A DNA stretch of 45,403 nucleotides from assembly GCA_021737645.1 (NCBI GenBank), contig JAIPDO010000031.1, forward strand, positions 1 to 45,403, read 5' to 3'. Below are positions 1 through 8,048 of the stretch, piece by piece. The position numbers were made by a program, and so were the translations under genes. The notes under the pieces are model-generated. The model searched no databases and was not told the origin of the DNA. It saw nothing but the letters and a program-made list of their open reading frames with translations. The first letter of the stretch is position 1; the number at the start of each line of letters is the position of its first letter. This DNA comes from Desulfarculaceae bacterium (GTDB lineage: Bacteria > Desulfobacterota > Desulfarculia > Desulfarculales > Desulfarculaceae).

Positions 1-2
1 CC

Positions 3-869
3 TACGGGCCTTTCCCGGTCCAGGTGGAGTCGGCCGGCGTTTCCCTGGTGCTGGACGGCCAGGCCGTCCCGGTGCATTACAACCCTCATCCCCAGCAAGT
101 GGACTGGTCCGGCGCCGGAGCCCAGGTGGTGGTGGAAGCCAGCGGCGACCCGCAGGCCACCGCCGAAGCGCGGGGCCTCTTGAGCCAGGGGGTGAGCAAA
201 GTGCTGTTCACCCGCTCGGCGGCCACCGCCGACGCCACCCTTGTCCGGGGCTTGAACCTGGACACCTACGACCCCCAGGCCCATCGCCTGATTTCCTGCT
301 CCACCTGCACCGCCAACGCCTTGGCCCCGGTGCTGGGCGTATTGCACCGAGCGTACCGGGTGCGGCGGGGGGCCATCCTCTCGGTGCACCCGGCCCTGTC
401 CGGCGACACCCTGCTGGACACACCGGCGGTGGAGTTCGCCGCCGGGCGCAGCGCCCTGGGGGTGCGGGCGGTGACCAGCCAGGTGGCCCGCACCGTGGGG
501 CAGGTTTTGCCCGATCTGGCCGGGCGGCTGACCGCCATGAGCCTCAGGGTGCCCACCACGGTGGTCAACGCCCTGGTGGCCGACCTGGTCCTGGACGCGC
601 CCCCACCGGAAAAGGCCGAAGTGGAGTCCTTGCTGGAACAAGCGGTGACCGGCGGCCCCCTGGCCGGGGTGGCCGCCCTGGAACGTGGTATCATGGGGCG
701 CCCCCGAGTTGCGGCCGATTTTAGGGGCGATCCTCATTCGGCTCTTATAGACCTTAATTGGCTGGCCCTCAGCGGCGAGCTTTTGCGCATACATCTTTGG
801 CACGACAACGAGTACGCTTATTGCTGCCGCGTGGCCGACACCCTGGAGTTAATCCTGAGCCGGCTTTAG
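3..869 (+). CDS. Glyceraldehyde-3-phosphate dehydrogenase family protein, 5' end outside window
   Basis: The frame is open from the first complete codon (3-5, reading YGPFPVQV), so the gene begins left of the window; the GTG at 24 is internal. The visible part is most of a GAPDH-type dehydrogenase. CTANALAP (Cys codon 306-308) matches the family's CTTNCLAP nucleophile motif, LSVHP (His codon 387-389) matches the catalytic TVHAYT histidine, RVPT and FRGDPHSALID match the conserved C-terminal domain, and HDNEYAYCCRV matches YDNEWGYSNRV. The N-terminal Rossmann motif is not visible. The family oxidises an aldehyde phosphate with NAD(P), normally in glycolysis/gluconeogenesis. The active-site motif is divergent (STCTAN instead of SCTTN), so a related substrate such as erythrose-4-phosphate is possible. 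The next gene starts 23 nt after the stop, suggesting one transcript with the acetyltransferases. Confidence 0.85.
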   Translation, partial: YGPFPVQVESAGVSLVLDGQAVPVHYNPHPQQVDWSGAGAQVVVEASGDPQATAEARGLLSQGVSKVLFTRSAATADATLVRGLNLDTYDPQAHRLISCSTCTANALAPVLGVLHRAYRVRRGAILSVHPALSGDTLLDTPAVEFAAGRSALGVRAVTSQVARTVGQVLPDLAGRLTAMSLRVPTTVVNALVADLVLDAPPPEKAEVESLLEQAVTGGPLAGVAALERGIMGRPRVAADFRGDPHSALIDLNWLALSGELLRIHLWHDNEYAYCCRVADTLELILSRL

Positions 870-892
870 TAAGCCGGCACTGGAGGCCCTTG

Positions 893-1468
893 ATGCCCTT
901 CAGCAAGCACGGCTACCCGCGACCCCTAATCCTGAAAAGCGGCGAAGAGGTATGGCTGCGCCCGGTGCGTCCCGAGGAGGATGAAAAGGAGATTTTCGCC
1001 TTCCTCTCGCGCCTGAGCGCCGACGACCGCTGGTATCTGGACTTCGACGCAAACGACCCGGAGACGGTGCGCTACAACTTCATCAACTACAACCCCAACA
1101 AGAGCCTGCCCATCGTGGCCACCAACGACAAGGGCCAAGTGGTGGCCCTGGCCACCCTAGGCCGCAGCCATCCCAGCGCCAGAGGGCACATCGGGCGGGT
1201 GCGGGTGGTGGTGCAGCCCTTTTACCGCAACCAGCGGCTGGGCACCTACCTGTTGTTGGACCTTATCCAACTGGCGGTGAACCTGGGGCTCAGGGTGCTC
1301 ACCGCCGAATTCATCAAAGGCATCGAGGACAACGCCATCCGGGCGGCGCGGCGCTTGGACTTTTTCGAGCAGGCGATGGTTCCGGAATACGCCAAGGACT
1401 CACGGGGGAACCGCTACGACCTGGTCATCATGGTCAAGCGCATCCACCGGGGATACGACGATTTCTAG
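893..1468 (+). CDS. GNAT-family N-acetyltransferase
   Basis: 191 residues. The start is the ATG at 893 with GGAGG at 882-886; a longer frame to 758 would overlap the GAPDH gene and is not needed. The protein opens with LRPVRPEED and carries the GNAT acetyl-CoA loop as RVRVVVQPFYRNQRLGTYLL around residues 100-120, followed by the helix and the ARRLDFFEQ segment typical of the fold's end. It resembles the stand-alone GNAT domain of Pat-type protein lysine acetyltransferases; the protein substrate cannot be read from sequence. It lies between the GAPDH gene and an acuA homologue (18 nt to the next start), which supports a protein-acetylation role by context only. Confidence 0.82.
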   Translation: MPFSKHGYPRPLILKSGEEVWLRPVRPEEDEKEIFAFLSRLSADDRWYLDFDANDPETVRYNFINYNPNKSLPIVATNDKGQVVALATLGRSHPSARGHIGRVRVVVQPFYRNQRLGTYLLLDLIQLAVNLGLRVLTAEFIKGIEDNAIRAARRLDFFEQAMVPEYAKDSRGNRYDLVIMVKRIHRGYDDF

Positions 1469-1486
1469 CCCGGAGCTGAAAAACCC

Positions 1487-2119
1487 TTGAGCAACACCCC
1501 CAGCCGGCGCACCATAGACACTCCCCGTGGAGAGGTGCTCTTGCGCGACCGGGTGGGCCCCGCCCAAATGGCCGAGCTGGAAATGGACCAGGGCATCGGG
1601 GTTTTCAGCGCCTACCGCTCCATACTCACCAGCAAGGCCAGCCTGACCAGCGTGGCCGCCCAGCCCCAGACCAACCTGTGCCTGGCCCTGGCCGAGGGCG
1701 ACCACATCGTGGGCTACTGCGTTTTGCGCCCTCCCCAGGAGGGGGAACGCTGGGCCCGGCTAAAGCCGCCGATCCTCTTCGAGCTGTTCGGCGAAACCGC
1801 CAGGGGATGGCGCGACCACAAGCTCATGCGCCCCATGTTGGAAATTTTGGTGAACGACGAGGCCAACGACGAGCGTATCCTTTATATAGTGGGCTACTCC
1901 TGGACCTGGGATCTGGATCACACCAAAAAGTCTCTGCAGGAGTACCGCGACACCCTGATTCACCTGCTCTCGCCCCTTGGTTTCAAGCAATACCCAACCA
2001 ACGAGCCCAACATCAGTTTGCGGCCGGAGAATTTGTTCATGGCCAGGGTGGGGGCGGCGGTAACCAAGGAAACGGTCAAGTCCTTCCACAACCTTCTCTT
2101 CGGCATGGGCGAAGACTAG
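1487..2119 (+). CDS. acuA: AcuA-like protein acetyltransferase
   Basis: 210 residues, TTG start at 1487 with GGAG at 1472-1475; no better ATG exists before the conserved region. The C-terminal half follows the pattern recalled for Bacillus AcuA: YSWTWDL with a downstream KK and EYR, then TNEP-IS--P-N-FMARVG and a closing helix ending in F--L-F. AcuA in Bacillus acetylates and inactivates acetyl-CoA synthetase AcsA and is encoded with the deacetylase AcuC. Here the next gene carries an AcuC-type domain, so the acuA-acuC pairing is kept although the CBS protein AcuB is absent. The classic GNAT loop is poorly preserved, as in AcuA. The substrate in this organism is inferred, not shown; an AMP-forming acyl-CoA synthetase is the obvious candidate. 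Confidence 0.8.
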   Translation: MSNTPSRRTIDTPRGEVLLRDRVGPAQMAELEMDQGIGVFSAYRSILTSKASLTSVAAQPQTNLCLALAEGDHIVGYCVLRPPQEGERWARLKPPILFELFGETARGWRDHKLMRPMLEILVNDEANDERILYIVGYSWTWDLDHTKKSLQEYRDTLIHLLSPLGFKQYPTNEPNISLRPENLFMARVGAAVTKETVKSFHNLLFGMGED

Positions 2120-2155
2120 ATTCCCCTCAATCACCCCCCTGGGGAGGATAGGCTC

Positions 2156-3895
2156 ATGTTTCGCATCAGGCGCATCTACGATGATCTCAGGGCGGTGGAC
2201 CGTGAGGCGGTGGAGCAGGTGCTGCTGATCCTGGCCGGGCAGTTTCCGGACGCCCCGGCCTCGGACACTCAAAAGCTCAGCGAGCGGCTGCGCGATGCCC
2301 TGACCCACCGCCTGCGCTACGTGCTGCTGGTGGCCGAGGAGCACCGGCGCAAGGTGTTGGGCTTCGCCCTGACCGCCTACGCCCCGGACGTGAAGTTCTG
2401 CTACCTGGACTACCTGGCCACTTCCCGCAGGCTCACCGGCGGGGGAGTGGGTGGGGCCCTGTATCAGCAGGTGCGGCGCGAGGCCGCCCGCCTGGAGGCG
2501 GTGGGTTTGTTCATGGAGTGCCTGCCCGACGACCCGGCCCTGTGCCCAGACGGCGAAATGCTAAAGCAGAACCGCTCCCGCCTGAAGTTTTACGAGCGCT
2601 TCGGGGCCCGGCCCATCGCGGGCACCGCCTACGAAACCCCGGTTAGCCCCGATGACGACTGCGCCCCCTATCTGGTCTACGACCCCCTGGACCGCCCGCC
2701 CGAGCTTTCGCGCCAGAGTGCCCGGCGGGTGGTGCGGGCCATTTTGGAGCGCAAGTACGGCCAACTGTGCCCACCCTCCTATGTAAAGATGGTGGTGGGC
2801 TCTTTTAACGACGACCCGGTGCGACTGCGGCCGCCGCGTTATCTGCCCGCCCAGCTTCCGGTCCCCAAGCCACGGGGGCGCGGCCTGGCGGTCATCCCCC
2901 TGGTGGTCAACCGGGACCACGCCATCCACCACGTGCGCGAGCGCGGCTACGTGGAGGCTCCGGCGCGCATCGGGGCCATCCTAAAGGAGCTGGCGCGCAC
3001 CAACCTTTTCGAGCCCATCCCGGCCCACCGCTATTCCCACGACCATATCCTGGCGGTGCACGACCCGCGCTTCTTCAACTACCTCAAGAAGATGTGCGGA
3101 CAGCTCAAGCCCGGGGAGTCGGTGTACCCCTACGTATTTCCCATCCGCAACGCGGCCCGCCCGCCCAAGGATATGCCGGTGCGGGCGGGTTATTACTGCA
3201 TCGACACCTTCACCCCGCTCAACCGCAACGCCTACCACGCCGCCCGCCGGGCGGTGGACTGCGCCCTCACCGCCGCCGAGACCATCTTGAACGGCTACCG
3301 GGCGGCCTATGCCCTGGTGCGTCCGCCGGGGCACCACGCCGAGCGCAAGGTGTTCGGCGGGTTCTGCTATTTCAACTCGGCGGCGGTGGCGGCTCACTAC
3401 CTCAGCGCTCACGGCAAAGTGGCGGTGGTGGACGTAGACTACCACCACGGTAACGGCACCCAGGACATTTTTTATCTGCGCGGCGACGTGTTCACGGCCT
3501 CCATCCACGGCCATCCCTCCTTTGCCTATCCCTATTTTTCCGGTTTCGCCGAGGAGACCGGCGAAGGGCCGGGCCAAGGGGCCAACTACAACCTGCCCCT
3601 GCCCGAGCAGGTGGACGGCGAGGCTTACGCCAAGGCCCTGGCCAAGGTGCTGGCCAAAGTGAAGCGATATAACCCAGATTTTCTTGTGGTGTGCCTGGGC
3701 CTGGACCCGGCCAAGGGCGACCCCACCGGCTCCTGGAGCCTGAAAGCCGCCGACTTCCAAACCAACGGCCTTATGCTGGGACAAATGGGCGTCCCCACCT
3801 TGGTGGTGCAGGAGGGCGGCTATTACATCCGTTCCCTGGGGACCAACGCCCGCAACTTTTTCAACGGCTTGGCCCGGGGAGTGGGCCTGATCTAG
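2156..3895 (+). CDS. GNAT acetyltransferase fused to AcuC/HDAC-type zinc deacetylase
   Basis: 579 residues, ATG with GGGGAGG just upstream. Residues ~1-190 form a GNAT-like domain (YLDYLATSRRLTGGGVGGALYQQ as beta4/acetyl-CoA loop; RLKFYERFGARP near the domain end). Residues ~230-579 are a class II HDAC/acetylpolyamine amidohydrolase domain with every catalytic element: H393-H394 in RPPGHHA, zinc ligands D428 and H430 in DVDYHHGNGT, third ligand D517 in LGLD, and the transition-state Tyr at Y556 in EGGYY. The polypeptide therefore carries an acetyl-adding and an acetyl-removing domain. The acetyl-CoA loop of the GNAT half is recognisable but divergent, so that half could be a sensor rather than an enzyme. 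It follows acuA at 36 nt and precedes a glycosyltransferase. Substrates could be acetyl-lysine proteins or acetylated polyamines. Confidence 0.88.
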   Translation: MFRIRRIYDDLRAVDREAVEQVLLILAGQFPDAPASDTQKLSERLRDALTHRLRYVLLVAEEHRRKVLGFALTAYAPDVKFCYLDYLATSRRLTGGGVGGALYQQVRREAARLEAVGLFMECLPDDPALCPDGEMLKQNRSRLKFYERFGARPIAGTAYETPVSPDDDCAPYLVYDPLDRPPELSRQSARRVVRAILERKYGQLCPPSYVKMVVGSFNDDPVRLRPPRYLPAQLPVPKPRGRGLAVIPLVVNRDHAIHHVRERGYVEAPARIGAILKELARTNLFEPIPAHRYSHDHILAVHDPRFFNYLKKMCGQLKPGESVYPYVFPIRNAARPPKDMPVRAGYYCIDTFTPLNRNAYHAARRAVDCALTAAETILNGYRAAYALVRPPGHHAERKVFGGFCYFNSAAVAAHYLSAHGKVAVVDVDYHHGNGTQDIFYLRGDVFTASIHGHPSFAYPYFSGFAEETGEGPGQGANYNLPLPEQVDGEAYAKALAKVLAKVKRYNPDFLVVCLGLDPAKGDPTGSWSLKAADFQTNGLMLGQMGVPTLVVQEGGYYIRSLGTNARNFFNGLARGVGLI

Positions 3896-3904
3896 TGCAA
3901 AAGC

Positions 3905-3933
3905 TTTAGACCCACGGCGCCTTGAGGTACAAT
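3905..3933 (+). promoter_or_regulatory. Possible sigma70-type promoter, very short leader
   Basis: TTTAGA (3905-3910), 17-nt spacer, TACAAT (3928-3933). The -10 is one base off consensus and the -35 matches 4 of 6. Transcription would start near 3940, a few bases before the ATG at 3943, giving an almost leaderless mRNA. Sequence pattern only. Confidence 0.4.
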
Positions 3934-3942
3934 CGCTAGGCT

Positions 3943-5196
3943 ATGAGCGCTTTCCCACCCAAGCCCCGCCGGGTTCTCCGGATCATCACCCGCCTGAACG
4001 TGGGCGGTCCGGCCCGCCATGTGGCCTGGCTGATGCAGGGCACTGACTCCACCCGCTTTCAACAGACCTTGGCCGCCGGGCGGGTGCACCGGGGAGAGGA
4101 CGATCTGGGGCCTGAGCTGAGGGACCAAGGCCTGGTCTGGCGCGACCTGCCCCGCCTGGGGCGCAGCATCAACCCCAGGGACGACCTGGCCGCCTTGCTG
4201 GCCATCCTGCGACTGCTCATTGAGATCAAGCCCCATATCCTGTGCACCCACGCCTCCAAGGCCGGGCTCTTAGGGCGTAGCGCGGCCCTGATTTACCGGC
4301 CCGTGGCCGCCCTGGCCGGATGGCCCCGCCTGCGCTGTGTGCACACCTTCCATGGCCACACTTTCCACTCCTATTTCAGCCCCGTGAAGACCCGCCTGTT
4401 CCTGGCCGTGGAGCGCTTCCTGGCCCGCTGGGCCACCTGGCGCATCGTCACCATCAGCCCACTCCAATACCGCGAAATCGTGGAGACCTTTGGGGTGGGC
4501 CGCCCCGACCAGGTGGTGGTGGTGCCCCTGGGCATAGATTTGGAGCCCTTTGCCGAGCCCGAGGCCGGGCGGCGGCGTTTCCGGGCCGAGTTGGGCATTG
4601 CCGACGGTGAGCTTGTCGTGGGCGCGGTGGGGCGGGTGGCCCCGGTGAAAAATTACGGCATGTTTTTGCACGCCGCCGCCGCCCTGAGCAAACAGGCCCC
4701 CGAGCTTTTCGCCCGCTGCCGCTTCATGATTATCGGCGGAGGCAGCGAGGGCGAGATGATCGCCTTGCGGGAACAAGCCCAAAAATTGGGCCTGGAGAGG
4801 CGGGTGAGTTTTTTGGGCAGCCGCGGCGACCGGGAGGCCTTTTTCCCGGGGCTGGACCTTTTGCTGCTGACCAGCAACAATGAGGGGACGCCGTTGGCCA
4901 TCTTGGAGGGGGGAGCCTGCGGCTTGCCGGTGGTGGCCACTGAGGTGGGCGGAGTGCCAGACCTGTTGGGCGCGGCTGCTCAGGACCTGGGTGGGGGGCT
5001 CACCTTGCGTGAACGGGGGATCACCGCCCCGGCCGGAGAGGCCGAGGCCCTGGCCCGCGCCTTGGCTCTGCTTTTGGGCGACCGGGAGCGGGCGGCGCTC
5101 CTGGGTGGGGCGCTGAAACAATATGTATTGCAAAATCATTCTAAATCGCGTCTGGTCTCCGATATAGAGCGATTATTCGACCAAGCGGAAAGCTGA
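3943..5196 (+). CDS. Glycosyltransferase family 4 protein
   Basis: 417 residues with a GT-B fold. The N-terminal domain begins with RIITRLNVGGPARH, the glycine-rich acceptor-side loop of GT4 enzymes. The C-terminal nucleotide-sugar domain starts at VGAVGRVAPVKNYGMFL and has the E-x7-E type motif in NNEGTPLAILEGGACGLPVVAT, followed by VGGVPDLL. Such cytoplasmic, membrane-associated enzymes transfer a sugar from a nucleotide donor to a lipid or glycan; neither donor nor acceptor can be named here. No clear ribosome binding site lies at normal distance from the ATG; a promoter-like sequence ends 10 nt before it. The downstream sirtuin gene begins 9 nt after the stop. Confidence 0.88.
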   Translation: MSAFPPKPRRVLRIITRLNVGGPARHVAWLMQGTDSTRFQQTLAAGRVHRGEDDLGPELRDQGLVWRDLPRLGRSINPRDDLAALLAILRLLIEIKPHILCTHASKAGLLGRSAALIYRPVAALAGWPRLRCVHTFHGHTFHSYFSPVKTRLFLAVERFLARWATWRIVTISPLQYREIVETFGVGRPDQVVVVPLGIDLEPFAEPEAGRRRFRAELGIADGELVVGAVGRVAPVKNYGMFLHAAAALSKQAPELFARCRFMIIGGGSEGEMIALREQAQKLGLERRVSFLGSRGDREAFFPGLDLLLLTSNNEGTPLAILEGGACGLPVVATEVGGVPDLLGAAAQDLGGGLTLRERGITAPAGEAEALARALALLLGDRERAALLGGALKQYVLQNHSKSRLVSDIERLFDQAES

Positions 5197-5205
5197 GGAT
5201 ATTGG

Positions 5206-5952
5206 GTGGAGGACAAGCTAGGGCAAATCGCCGAGTTACTGGCCGCCAGCACCAGCACCGTGGCCCTCACCGGGGCGGGCATCAGCGTGGACAGCGGCAT
5301 CCCCGCCTTTCGCGGCTCCCAGGGCCTGTGGGGCAAGTACGACCCCATGGAGTACGCCAGCATCGAAGCCTTCCACCGCGATCCGGCCAGGGTCTGGGCC
5401 ATGCTCAGCGAGTTGGACGACCTGGTTCTTTCGGCCAAGCCCAACCGGGCCCACCTGGCCCTGATGCAGTTGGAGGCCCTGGGGGCTTTGGACATAGTGG
5501 TGACTCAAAACATAGACGGCCTGCACCAGGAAGCCGGCTCACGGGCGGTGGTGGAATTCCACGGCTCCAGCCGCAGGCTGATCTGCCTGGACTGCGGCCA
5601 GGTGCTGGGGCGCAACGAGTTGGCCATGGACTTCATGCCCCCCCGTTGCGCCTGCGGCGGGCTCATCAAGCCCGACGTGGTGTTTTTCGGTGAGCCCATA
5701 CCCCAGCGGGCCATGCTGGCGGCCATGGCCGCGGCCCAGGCCTGTACGGCCATGCTGGTGGTGGGCACCAGCGCGGTGGTGGCCCCGGCCAGCCATTTGC
5801 CCATCCTGGCCCAGTCCGCCGGGGCCAAGGTCATCGAGATCAACTTGGAGCCCACCCCCCTCACCGGCCGGGTGGCCGACCTGAGCCTCAGGGCCGACGG
5901 GTGCGAGGTTTTGCCCACCCTGGTGGAGATGGTCGGCCGACTCAAGGGATAA
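5206..5952 (+). CDS. Sir2-family NAD-dependent protein deacylase
   Basis: 248 residues; GTG start at 5206 with GAGGA at 5195-5199. Complete sirtuin: GAGISVDSGIPAFRG at 23-37 (NAD loop), TQNID at 100-104, catalytic H119 in EFHGSS, a structural zinc site at C127/C130 and C148/C150, KPDVVFFGE, and VGTSAVVAPASHLP. The class removes acetyl or longer acyl groups from lysines, consuming NAD and giving O-acyl-ADP-ribose and nicotinamide. There is no Tyr-x2-Arg desuccinylase signature that I can place, so simple deacetylation is the default. Being in the same gene run as AcuA and a zinc deacetylase, it gives the locus two mechanistically different erasers. Confidence 0.93.
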   Translation: MEDKLGQIAELLAASTSTVALTGAGISVDSGIPAFRGSQGLWGKYDPMEYASIEAFHRDPARVWAMLSELDDLVLSAKPNRAHLALMQLEALGALDIVVTQNIDGLHQEAGSRAVVEFHGSSRRLICLDCGQVLGRNELAMDFMPPRCACGGLIKPDVVFFGEPIPQRAMLAAMAAAQACTAMLVVGTSAVVAPASHLPILAQSAGAKVIEINLEPTPLTGRVADLSLRADGCEVLPTLVEMVGRLKG

Positions 5953-6027
5953 GCGCCGCCCGGCCTCGGGCCCTTGCCTGGGCGCCGGGGCTGTGCGACC
6001 ATGGAGCACCTTACCCAGGGAGGGGTG

Positions 6028-7953
6028 ATGCCCGCGCCCAAACGCATCCAACATATCTGGTTGCAGATGCTCCTGGGCTTGGCCGCCGGGGTGGCGACCG
6101 GGCTGCTTTTGCACGGCCTATGGGAGATGTTCGGCCTGCCCGAACGGCCCGGCCCCGCCGCTTGGGGCGCTTTGGTGCGCCCGGTGGGGCTAAAGCTCTT
6201 CGTGTCCATAGCCCTGCCCGCCGCCGCGGTGCTGCCCTCGATTATTCTGGGAGTGCTTTCCTACATGCTCTCCGGGGCGGGGCCCCAGGCGGTGGAGCAG
6301 TGCCGCCAGGCCCAGCGCCTGGACGCCTACACCTACCTGCTCTTGGCCGCCGCAGTGGTGCTGGTGCTGGTGTACAACGTGCTGGGCAACGGCACCCTGG
6401 CCCTGGGGCTGATCTATCTGGGCCTGGCCACGGCCAAGGCGGCCATACTTTTGCGCCTGTTGTGGCGGGCCTTTCTGGCCCCCTCTCAGGAGCAGGAGCG
6501 CCCCCTGGGCCGCCAGGGCCTGGTGGCGGTGTTCCTCACCTCCCTGGTGGTCTTCAGCCTCCCCGCGCCCTGGCTGTCCCAGGTAATAAGCGCCGGAGGC
6601 GGCGAGAGCGCCTACCTGATGCAGGCCGACGCCGTGGCCACCGGACGAACCCTGTCCCTGGAGCCGGAACATCCGGGGCCCGAGCAGCGCGACTTTTACT
6701 GGAACTCCCAAGCACCGGAGGAGCCGGACCGCCCCGGCGGAGTCCTGGCCCCCCTGTTCGCCCTGATCATCGCCCCGGCCTACGCGGTGGGAGGCCGCCT
6801 GGGAGTGCTGCTGGTGCAAGCGGTCTTCATGGCTTTGAGCGCAGCGGTTTTGCTCTCCTGGCTCAAGACGGTGGGAGTGCGGGCCGGTCCCGCCGCCGTG
6901 GCCACCGGCCTTAGTCTGGGAGCCGCGCCGGTGTTCATCGCCGGGGGCATGGTCTTGCCCGATGCCCCGGCCATTTTGCTGACCCTGTGCGGCCTGCGCC
7001 TGCTGGCCTGGGCTCGCACCCATCCCTGGAGCGCCCTCCCCCTGTTGGTGGCCGCCTGCCTGCTCTTGGTGGGCCTGGAATTGCGCTACACCGCCCTGGC
7101 CGGGGGCCTGTTGCTCATGGGCGTCTTCGAGCTTCTGCGCCGCCCCCTGGGGCCTTGGCTGGCCGGATTCGTAGCGGCGGTGCCGGCTGCCGCCCTGGCC
7201 CTGGCCCTTTTCGGCCCGTGGCCTGCCTGGCCTCCGGTATTGAACTCGGCGGTGCAGGAAAATCTGGTCTGGTGGCGTCAGGCCCTGTACTGGTGGACGC
7301 CCTTGGCCGCCTTTTCCGGCGGGCTGTTCCTGGACCAGGCCTACGGCCTGCTGCCCGCCGCCCCGGTGCTGGTTTTGGCCCTGGGCGGCCTTCCGCTCAG
7401 CCTGAAGCGCCGCCTGGCCCCCAGCCTGCACTATCTCATCCCCGCCGGGCTGCAACTGGCGGCCCTGTGCTTTACCGGCTGGTACCGCTGGCATGGCGGC
7501 AGCGCCCCGCCCGGCCTCTTGGCCGCGGTGCTCCTACCCCCGGTGGCGCTGTTCATGGCCCCGGTGCTGGGGGCCCTCAGCCGCCCCTGGTGGCGTCTGG
7601 CTTGGTGGCTGCCCGCCGCCATGGGCCTCATCTACACCTGGCTGCTCACCCTGCTGCCCTGGCTGCGTCTGGCCCTGCCCGGCACGCCCAACCCCCTGCT
7701 GCTCGGCCTGAGCCGCCGCCTGGGCCTGGACCTGAGCAGGGCCCTGCCCAGCGGCTTGGCCGCCGGGCCGGAGGTGCTTCCCGCCACCTGCGTCACTCTG
7801 GCCCTGGCCGCCTTTTACGGCCTGTGCGCCTGGCGTCTGCCCGCCCCCGCGCCGGACATACCCCTATGGCGGGCCAACGAGGTGCTCATCCTGGCCCTGG
7901 CCCTGTGCCTGACCGCCTGGGGCCTGGTGTTGGGGGCCGGCCCCCTGCCTTAG
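6028..7953 (+). CDS. Large multipass membrane protein, probable GT-C-fold glycosyltransferase
   Basis: 641 residues from the ATG at 6028 (AGGGAGGGG immediately upstream); the frame extends to 5974 but this start has the better ribosome site. Many hydrophobic segments: about five in the first 190 residues, then a soluble-looking stretch GGGESAYLMQADAVATGR (~190-210) that resembles the acidic loop after TM1 of GT-C (ArnT/GT39-like) enzymes, followed by a long polytopic C-terminal half. The first 190 residues form an extra membrane block not usual for GT39. Function is inferred from this loop and topology only; substrate unknown. It lies 75 nt after the sirtuin gene. Confidence 0.5.
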   Translation: MPAPKRIQHIWLQMLLGLAAGVATGLLLHGLWEMFGLPERPGPAAWGALVRPVGLKLFVSIALPAAAVLPSIILGVLSYMLSGAGPQAVEQCRQAQRLDAYTYLLLAAAVVLVLVYNVLGNGTLALGLIYLGLATAKAAILLRLLWRAFLAPSQEQERPLGRQGLVAVFLTSLVVFSLPAPWLSQVISAGGGESAYLMQADAVATGRTLSLEPEHPGPEQRDFYWNSQAPEEPDRPGGVLAPLFALIIAPAYAVGGRLGVLLVQAVFMALSAAVLLSWLKTVGVRAGPAAVATGLSLGAAPVFIAGGMVLPDAPAILLTLCGLRLLAWARTHPWSALPLLVAACLLLVGLELRYTALAGGLLLMGVFELLRRPLGPWLAGFVAAVPAAALALALFGPWPAWPPVLNSAVQENLVWWRQALYWWTPLAAFSGGLFLDQAYGLLPAAPVLVLALGGLPLSLKRRLAPSLHYLIPAGLQLAALCFTGWYRWHGGSAPPGLLAAVLLPPVALFMAPVLGALSRPWWRLAWWLPAAMGLIYTWLLTLLPWLRLALPGTPNPLLLGLSRRLGLDLSRALPSGLAAGPEVLPATCVTLALAAFYGLCAWRLPAPAPDIPLWRANEVLILALALCLTAWGLVLGAGPLP

Positions 7954-7989
7954 CCCCACCTGACGCCTGGGATTACCGGCGCTTTTGCC

Positions 7990-8018
7990 TTGACTAAAAC
8001 TAGACCCGCGTATAGTAT
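7990..8018 (+). promoter_or_regulatory. lexA promoter
   Basis: TTGACT (7990-7995), 17-nt spacer, TAGTAT (8013-8018), 30 nt before the lexA start. The -35 is one base off TTGACA. Immediately downstream CCAC-N5-GTGG (8027-8039) is a perfect small inverted repeat that could be an autoregulatory operator, but I cannot match it to a known LexA box. Confidence 0.6.
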
Positions 8019-8048
8019 GACTCTATCCACAAAGAGTGGAGGAGGCTT

